Source of the DNA: Linum tenue
Taxonomy: Eukaryota; Streptophyta; Magnoliopsida; Malpighiales; Linaceae
Length of the DNA stretch: 64,000 nt
Direction of reading: 5' to 3'
NCBI GenBank assembly: GCA_946122785.1
Contig: CAMGYJ010000011.1
Coordinates: 54,796,449-54,860,448 of the forward strand
Shown piece after piece: positions 57,201 through 64,000 of this stretch (positions are counted from its first letter, which is position 1; every line of letters begins with the position of its first letter). The notes below the pieces were generated by a model. The model was not told where the DNA came from. It worked only from the letters and a program-made list of their open reading frames with translations, and searched no databases. The position numbers and the translations under genes are program-made.

Positions 57201-59979
57201 CATGACTCGTCTTACTCTATCTGATTGATGTGTTTTAGGAGGATAAATAATCATACCATAAGGAGCGGAGCAAACATGTATATATATTCTCATCAATTCT
57301 TATTTGTCTTGACTCTTCCCATTCTCAACTCGTTTTTTTCCCCTCTCTAAATTACATGTAATTTTACTGGACTCATTTAAGATTTTTTTATTACATTATA
57401 TATTAGCCACAGTATATGAAGTTATAAGTACGCGAGAATCTCAATTTCGCGAATAATTCAATTACATTTATCATGTCATAATATGTTTCTCGATTTTTAA
57501 TGAACAAAATCAATGTTTCAAGTATTTCCCTCCCTAAAATACATATTCTTATGGATCGATCGATCTGCGCAATCTCGACATGTCTGTTTCAACTTGCCCC
57601 ATTGCCATTCGTACCAGCTAGACACCTCACCTCTTTCTCTCCCTAGACAAAGAAACTTCCATTTTTTTTTCTTCATCTACTCTTTGGTCCCCATAACATG
57701 ATATATATATATATATATAGTTTAAAATACGCCTATAGTCCCCAGTAGTACTTTTGGGGGGATTGCTTATCGTAGAAGTAGGCTCATATACTACTAATAC
57801 AACCAAATTGGCATATACCATGTGTCTTCTCTTTCTCTGTCTCTGTCTCTGTCTGCCCCTTTCCTTTTTCTTCTTCCTTTCTTTTTTTACCCTTTTCCTT
57901 TTGTCCTCGACTGAGTTACGTTCGAGTAACTGACTCGCTCGATCGATTTTCATTATCACCAAACTCTCCAATGGACTCCACCGAGTTTCTTAACTTACCA
58001 ATGCATGTGCTGCTCATTTCACTTTGGAAGACATTATGATTGAAATGACTACTGATACTCTATGTTTGTTTGTTTGTGTTCCCATTTTTGTGGGTGTCTT
58101 TTGAATGGAAACAGCAGCAGCAGCAGCAGGAAGAGCAGCAGCGGCATCATAAGATGGTCGGAGGGAGGTCGGCGTCTGGCCTGGAAGAGCTCATAATGGG
58201 GTGCACTTCGTCGTCGGCGGCCTCTGATATTAAAGAAGTAAGTGAGTGAGTGAGTGATAAAGCATTATATTATCTGAACCAAACCTTTTTGACCCTGAAT
58301 TCCATGTTTGTGTCTTTTTTGAGTTTTCCCCCACCACCACATTGTCTCTTTTTTTTTTCTTTTCTTCTGGTCATGATTTTCCCAAGCTTCAAATCATATA
58401 AAAGACAGCAATGAGTTTAGGGAAATGGGAGGAAAGCGAAAAGGTGGTCTTGGGAAGGATTGCAAGGAAGCATCTTTTCAAAACAAAAGAAAAAGGATTT
58501 TAGAGGGTTAAAACTAAGGATTGTAAAATCGTATCGGAAGTTATATAGGAAAAGTTAGCGGTAAGATATTTTATACTGAAACTGTAGTTTATCTGTGGTT
58601 CGACAGTTTGTATCACTGAAAATTGTCTAGCGGTTTAGATTTCGGTTGACCGCTACATTACGGTTTCACAAACACTTGTTAAATTTAGAAGTGTCTAGGT
58701 TTAAAATTACGGTATTTATAATTTAGGGTTTTTGAGGTTAAAATTTGATCTGAGTTAGCTGAGGATCAAAATAGGACGAGTTTTTAGACTCACTTGAGAA
58801 AGATTCCGGCTCGAATCTATTCGAGGTGATTCGGGTTTAAATTCAAGTAATTATATGTTATATGTTAAAATTTAGTCGAGTTGGTTGTAGTGTAAAATTC
58901 AACGTTAGATAGGTTGTAAATTTGAATTCTGTGATCTCCTACCAAAACCTCCTTAAAAACATTATTGTCTCTATTCTTTATTAATTACAAAAAAGAGCTT
59001 TTTAAGAGTATTATTATAACTCGAGCTCTTATTTTTTTGAAATTAGTGCATTAGTTTTAAGTGATTAAGATATAAGATCACTGCATTAACCATGCACGAG
59101 CCTTCCCCCAGCCTCCCAACACCCTTTACTTCTTTTTCCTCTTTATCTATCTTTTGTTCCTTTTTTCCCCCCATATCCATGCTTTGGAAGGGTTATATAT
59201 TATAGGCATAATCTGAAGCACAAAAGTTGGTCGTGAAAAAGAAATCTAGACCATGAAATCTAGGCGAGTTAGCATCTCCCTTTTCCAATGCTTCACTGGA
59301 AAGAATAATGCCTAGCATTGCCATATAATTTTTTGAGGTATAACAGTGAGTTAAATTTCAGTTAGGTATTGAGCTAAAATATTCCCAACTCACCCAAAAG
59401 AAAAAAAAGTCGAAATTTGCCAACATAAACTTAGTTGAATGGTTGTGCCGTCGTAGTTTTTGTAACTCGAATATCTTGATTTCATGACGTGTAATACGCG
59501 AACTCTCTCATCTTCCCATATGTCGAGACAACTGTATAAAAACGATATTTCCTACGGTAAGAAGGTTAAATGAATACGAACTAATGAGTGTAGGGAAAGC
59601 CATGTACATTAATGTCTCATGCATTAAGATAGATAATGTAATCTAATGTAACATTTTGAATGGAAAGGTGGATGATCATCAATGATAGCAGCTTGAAAGC
59701 TTTTATCATGCGTTGTCCTCCTCAACACAAACACCAGCATATATGAGACAACTTGATTGCCAATGAGATTAAAATATAAAAGGACACAACGAGAGAAGCT
59801 TCCTCTATTTGTTTGTTACCACCTTTCTCTTTGGGAGAAAAACCCTAATGGCCAATATCTCTTTGTTTCTCATTTGGTTGCAGGAATCCTCCATTGCCAA
59901 CCCTCAAGAAGCAGCAGAATGGATGAAGACCTACTCTTCTTTCTGGCCAGACCCTGACAACCAAGATCATCATGGGTAA
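54296..59979 (+). CDS. NAC transcription factor, NAC075/SND2 group
   Basis: Six exons: 54296-54457, 54588-54768, 55061-55686, 56562-56957, 58115-58237, 59884-59979. They join in frame to 527 residues. The N-terminus has [10 protein letters not shown]...[10 protein letters not shown], a cysteine motif special to this NAC subgroup. The NAC domain (about residues 55-225) shows its five blocks: [78 protein letters not shown] with [30 protein letters not shown] and [16 protein letters not shown]. The C-terminal half is low complexity (glycine runs, a histidine-rich stretch encoded by CAT repeats, glutamine runs) and ends with [12 protein letters not shown] and [20 protein letters not shown], conserved in the NAC075 group. 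Relatives act in secondary wall formation and flowering. Exon 5 starts in a CAG repeat, so its acceptor is ambiguous. Confidence 0.95.
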
Positions 59980-62900
59980 AAAAAAAAAAAACAGAAATAG
60001 TTTTCTTATTATCAAAACCCTAAAAAAAAAAAAGAACAGAGAAACCTGCACCATATAATATATACAGACACACCATCATTGTCATCATCATTAGTACTTG
60101 AAGCCTCCATTTCTAGCTTCCTCTCTAGTTCTTTCCAACAAAGAGAAAGAGCCCTCTCTCTAGAGTTTGGTTTCTTTCTGTGGGTTTCTGGTTGAGGTTT
60201 TTTTTTTCTTTTTCTGTGATCTCTTTGGGAATTGGGGCAGTCATACTTTAGGTCTCAAATGGCTCTCAACTGAACTAACTGTCCATGCTGGAAAGAAAGG
60301 AAAGGTAAAGAGGGACAGAAGAAAGGAAAGAGCCAAGAAAAGAAAAGAGAACCCAAGGAAGAAGAAAAAGAGTGAAGAAAAGAAAGCCTGATGCCCTCTC
60401 TCTCTCTCTATCTATCTCTTTACCTAGTTTTACCCATCTTCCTCTACTACAACTGACCAAAAGACCACAAGAAGAGAAAAGCTAGGTTAAAAATCTCTTC
60501 TTGCAGCATGAAAATCAGCACCACCATCATTACACTATCATCTTCTTTTTGTTCATTTATTTATTTCCAAGACACATGTATGTAGATGGATCTCTCTTCT
60601 CAGTCTTTGTAAGTTCTTTGCAATGTTCTTTGGATGAGAGGAGCAAAAGGAACTAGAAGAAAAAAAGAAGGGGTGTGGGAAAAAAAAGGTGTCACATAGT
60701 TTGTGCAAAAAAAAAAAATGCAGGGAGGGTGAAAGGAGCTCTTTGTGAATTAATTACTACATTTTTCTTGTGTTTTGTAGCTAATTCTTTTTTTTTTATT
60801 TTCTCTAGTCAAAAGTATCACAGAATTGTTCATTAATTTATAGGAAATTTACTTATATATATCATATATATATATATATATTCAATTTTGTTTCTGCTAG
60901 CTAGTTCAGATTTTATTTATTTAGATTTGAGTTTTTGTGGGCTGTTGATTTAATTTGGTTTCACATATAATTTCTCCTTCGTCTGAAAATGAAGCTGGAC
61001 AACCTGATGCTTCTTTATCTTGTACTTTCACTAAACCACCAAAAGAGATGCTCCACGAAGTTGCTTGGAGATAGAAAGAACTGATGTACAATCCTTTTCT
61101 CTGGATTTTCTTTTCTCTTAAATCCTTTTCATATTTCATGGATGAGATATAACCTGGTTCTGATAAATTTCTAAACCCTTCATATATAGTAGTTTTTGTA
61201 ACATCTCAATTTCTTTCCTGACCAAGATATTGCCCACTTTGGATTTGACCTCGCACGATTTTGTTTTTGGGTGCATCATGACGATGTGCTTAGAAGCCAC
61301 TCATCTATGTACCGCTTCATTATAAATATGTTTAACTTCACTATAAATATGTTTAACTTCTCAATTTCTAAAAGAACTCATTCATTTCACCTGAAAACAT
61401 GCTTTGACAATTAAGGTTGAGTTGTTCATTATGAACTAGGAATCTCTCCAATATTTTGTCGATGTGAGATTTGTCAAAGGGAGGGTGTAATGTAACACCT
61501 TAGAAGAATTTCATATTGACAGACCACGTGAGAAATTCATGGGCTATTAACAATTAAGCTTTAACTGGCAAGAAGTACTCTATCATCCCTACACAGTCTA
61601 CGATTCCTAAATGATCAATTATTGTATTCAAACCCTCTAGTTAACCCTTGATATTAGTAACTCAAGAACATAGTATGATCGGATTGTGGGAAGTTTTTGG
61701 CTGATGATTCACTATTTTTTTTATAGACAACGGAGCGGTTAAAGGGCGCACCAACCTCTATTCAGTAACAACACGGGTTGTTTGGACACCAATAACACCA
61801 TGTTACAACCAATTACTTGAATAATTGTTAGGATGAATTGCTCACCTAACTATGATTAATCATTTGTATTTCTCATACTTAATCAGCAGACATTTTCTCT
61901 AACCCATGCAATACCACATCAACAACCATGTTCCAGGGGGCCAATATGACCATAAAATTTGGTGCATTATTTTTCTTTCATGTCTCTAAAGTTTGATGAT
62001 CGATTAACAACATTATCTACCTTTCCATTTCGTTTGGTTTTTGTATATATGACACCACACCTTCTCTTTAATTTTCCCCCCTTTTGACTGAATCATTACT
62101 TCAATTTACTTAACCATGGAAGATAATGTGGTGGCGACACACCAATCTTTTTTTCAACTTTTATTGACATCCATTATTAGGGCAAGACAATCGATTTCTC
62201 CCCATCTATTGGACCTCTTATTGCGATTGATCATGTTTTGAACACAAAGCAAACTTACTTTGAATGCATGGCTAAAAAGAAACTTCAAAGCTTTGATCAT
62301 GATAATGTCCCTACACCTAATTATTAATTTTACCCATAACCATGTCATTCATCCTTAGCTCACCCTTAATATAATAATAATCCATGCATGGCTAAAAAGT
62401 AATCTCATGCTGTAAATCTATCACATCGACTGCGACATGCACTCAATTATGGTAAATAATCTAGTATGTGTGTGTAAAAGTACATGTTGGAACCTCCAAA
62501 CATGTGATCTAGACTATCTCGGTTACTAGGAATACTCAATCGACACATCGGAGCCAGTGTTTCGGGCTTACACTACTTTTATCGATGACCACTCATACAG
62601 ATTTTTTTTATCAGAATGATATAGGTCGTAAAAATGGAACAAGAGAGCACGTCATGCGAAACCCATGTCTTTACTATTTGCACCGTCGAATTTGTTGGTT
62701 CGTTCTGTTTCTGGTACAATAATGTTGAGTGGGGTTAGATCATATATCGAACCATTAACTAGCTTTCAGGTATATGGATGGTTCATCGCTGGCGGATCTA
62801 GGGGTGTCCCGGGCCACGACCTAGCTTTCTGAGTCCAGAGCTAGTATAACAAACAAAACTTGCTTGCTTCTCGTTGATAATCTGTTTTACTTTTATGTAT

Positions 62901-64000
62901 TCCATATTTCCATTACCAACAAAGAATCTTGTTAGAAGGAAACAAAGTCGACGTTAATGGCCCGGCCGGCCATAGCAAGCTACAAAAACGCTCTTTTTTT
63001 CCTGTTTGCAAGTTATTTTGGGGTTACTAGGGAAACTTCTTTTGAGTTACTTTCAATTTTATTCTATTCCATTATAGATTCGAGCTCTTTTCCTCTTTTG
63101 AGCAAGCCATGATTTAGAGGAATTGCAGAAATTGTGCTTATCCCATTGGAGAAAGAAATCGCTAGTTGTAGAGAAGTAATCGACGAACAAGAATTTCATC
63201 TAGTGGTAATACCATTAGTTTTAAATATGAAGGTTCTCGGTTTGAATTCCTCAATCTAATAGTATCTTAATAATAATAAAAAAATAAACCTAGATAACTC
63301 TTATAAAAAAAAGTAGTAGTATAACGCGTTTGCCATCTCTTTCGTCTCTATAGTGTGTGTATGCATGCATGAACCAAACTATAAACTAAATTCATGGGAA
63401 ATATTGTAAAGGAATAAAGATGCAGAATAGGATATAAATAAATATCGGAACAAAGTGAAGCAAAGGGGAAAAAAAGAACCATAATATTAGAAGGAATAAG
63501 CAAGCAAGCAGACAAGAATAAGCTTTAACTTTGATGTGACAGAGTTTCTAAATCGTACATTTAATTTTTCAAGCTTTGTTACGTTATGCTGCTTTCTTTT
63601 TATTGTACATTTACCTAACATGACGTACGTACTTCATTTAACAGCATATTTGGTGAGATTCTCAAATCCAAATTTTGTTAGCGCAAGGATGTGTTCTTCA
63701 TTATGTAGAATTTCAAGTAATTCCTTCATTATGATCTGAAGCAGTTTCATTATGTAGAATTTCAAGTAATTCCTTCATTAACTTAAATTGGACTCAATCC
63801 AACCCAAAATCATTAAAATGCATATGGATCCATTCGGATCTTACTCAATACAAATATGGGTCATACTAGGAATTGACTCAAATTACCCAACAATTCGACA
63901 CATGATCATTCCTAACACCTCAATTATAAATACATACAAATTTGTTTTAATTCTCTTGTACGGATTATCATAATCTGTGATTGAGGAATGAAATATCATC
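59980..64000. other. 3' region of the NAC gene and intergenic sequence
   Basis: About the first 500 bases (GA-rich at 60290-60385, CT-rich at 60395-60420) are probably 3' untranslated region. The rest is AT-rich, with an (AT)n run near 60857-60882. The only element recognised is a SINE-like unit at 63191. A 38-base direct repeat (tcattatgtagaatttcaagtaattccttcatta) occurs at about 63698 and 63748. Confidence 0.45.
63191..63285 (+). repeat. tRNA-derived SINE-like unit, related to 10991
   Basis: TTTCATCTAGTGGTAATACC and GGTTTGAATTCC occupy the A-box and B-box places with the same spacing as the copy at 10991, and both share ACGAACAAG just before. An A/T-rich tail follows. Confidence 0.5.

Overview
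The window is nuclear DNA of a flowering plant, most likely a eudicot. The genes have many GT-AG introns, two encode plant-type TIR domains (a class largely lost from monocots), there is a plant NAC transcription factor, and the space between genes is filled with Copia, Ty3/Gypsy (Tat-type), hAT, CACTA, Mutator-like and SINE sequences. Nothing bacterial, organellar or CRISPR-like was seen.

Layout. 0-1.5 kb: a Ty3/Gypsy gag-region fragment, then five exon-like pieces of a homogentisate prenyltransferase (tocopherol/plastoquinone pathway), probably partial or decayed. 3.3-4.9 kb: a CACTA-like remnant split by a hAT element with a perfect 8-bp target duplication. 5.2-16.8 kb: two paralogous TIR-only genes on the minus strand, each a GC-rich TIR exon, one long phase-2 intron and a tiny second exon. 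The intron of the first gene holds a young compound Copia retrotransposon (5351-10676) that ends 16 bp short of the splice acceptor. 17.2-19.2 kb: a Mutator-like element, a solo LTR of the same Copia family and a Gypsy leader fragment. 20.2-23.5 kb: ATP-dependent 6-phosphofructokinase (minus strand, 13 exons). 26.3-27.6 kb: hAT remnants. 27.7-38.3 kb: a 10.6-kb young Tat-lineage Gypsy element on the minus strand, which carries an intron-containing antisense gene with its own TATA box and a 47/48-bp tandem array between the two convergent coding units. 41.0-45.2 kb: mitochondrial processing peptidase alpha subunit (plus strand, 13 exons). 45-53 kb: gene-poor, with small inverted-repeat elements. 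54.3-60.0 kb: a NAC transcription factor of the NAC075/SND2 group (plus strand, 6 exons) with a 5' uORF. 60-64 kb: no gene seen.

The host genes do not form a pathway. Three are housekeeping or developmental genes (glycolysis, mitochondrial protein import, wall or flowering regulation) and two are immune-type TIR proteins. The most notable features are the Copia insertion beside a TIR splice acceptor, the compound LTR structure with a microhomology deletion, and the spliced antisense gene of the Tat element. All exon models were read by eye from splice signals and family conservation. No search or alignment program was run.
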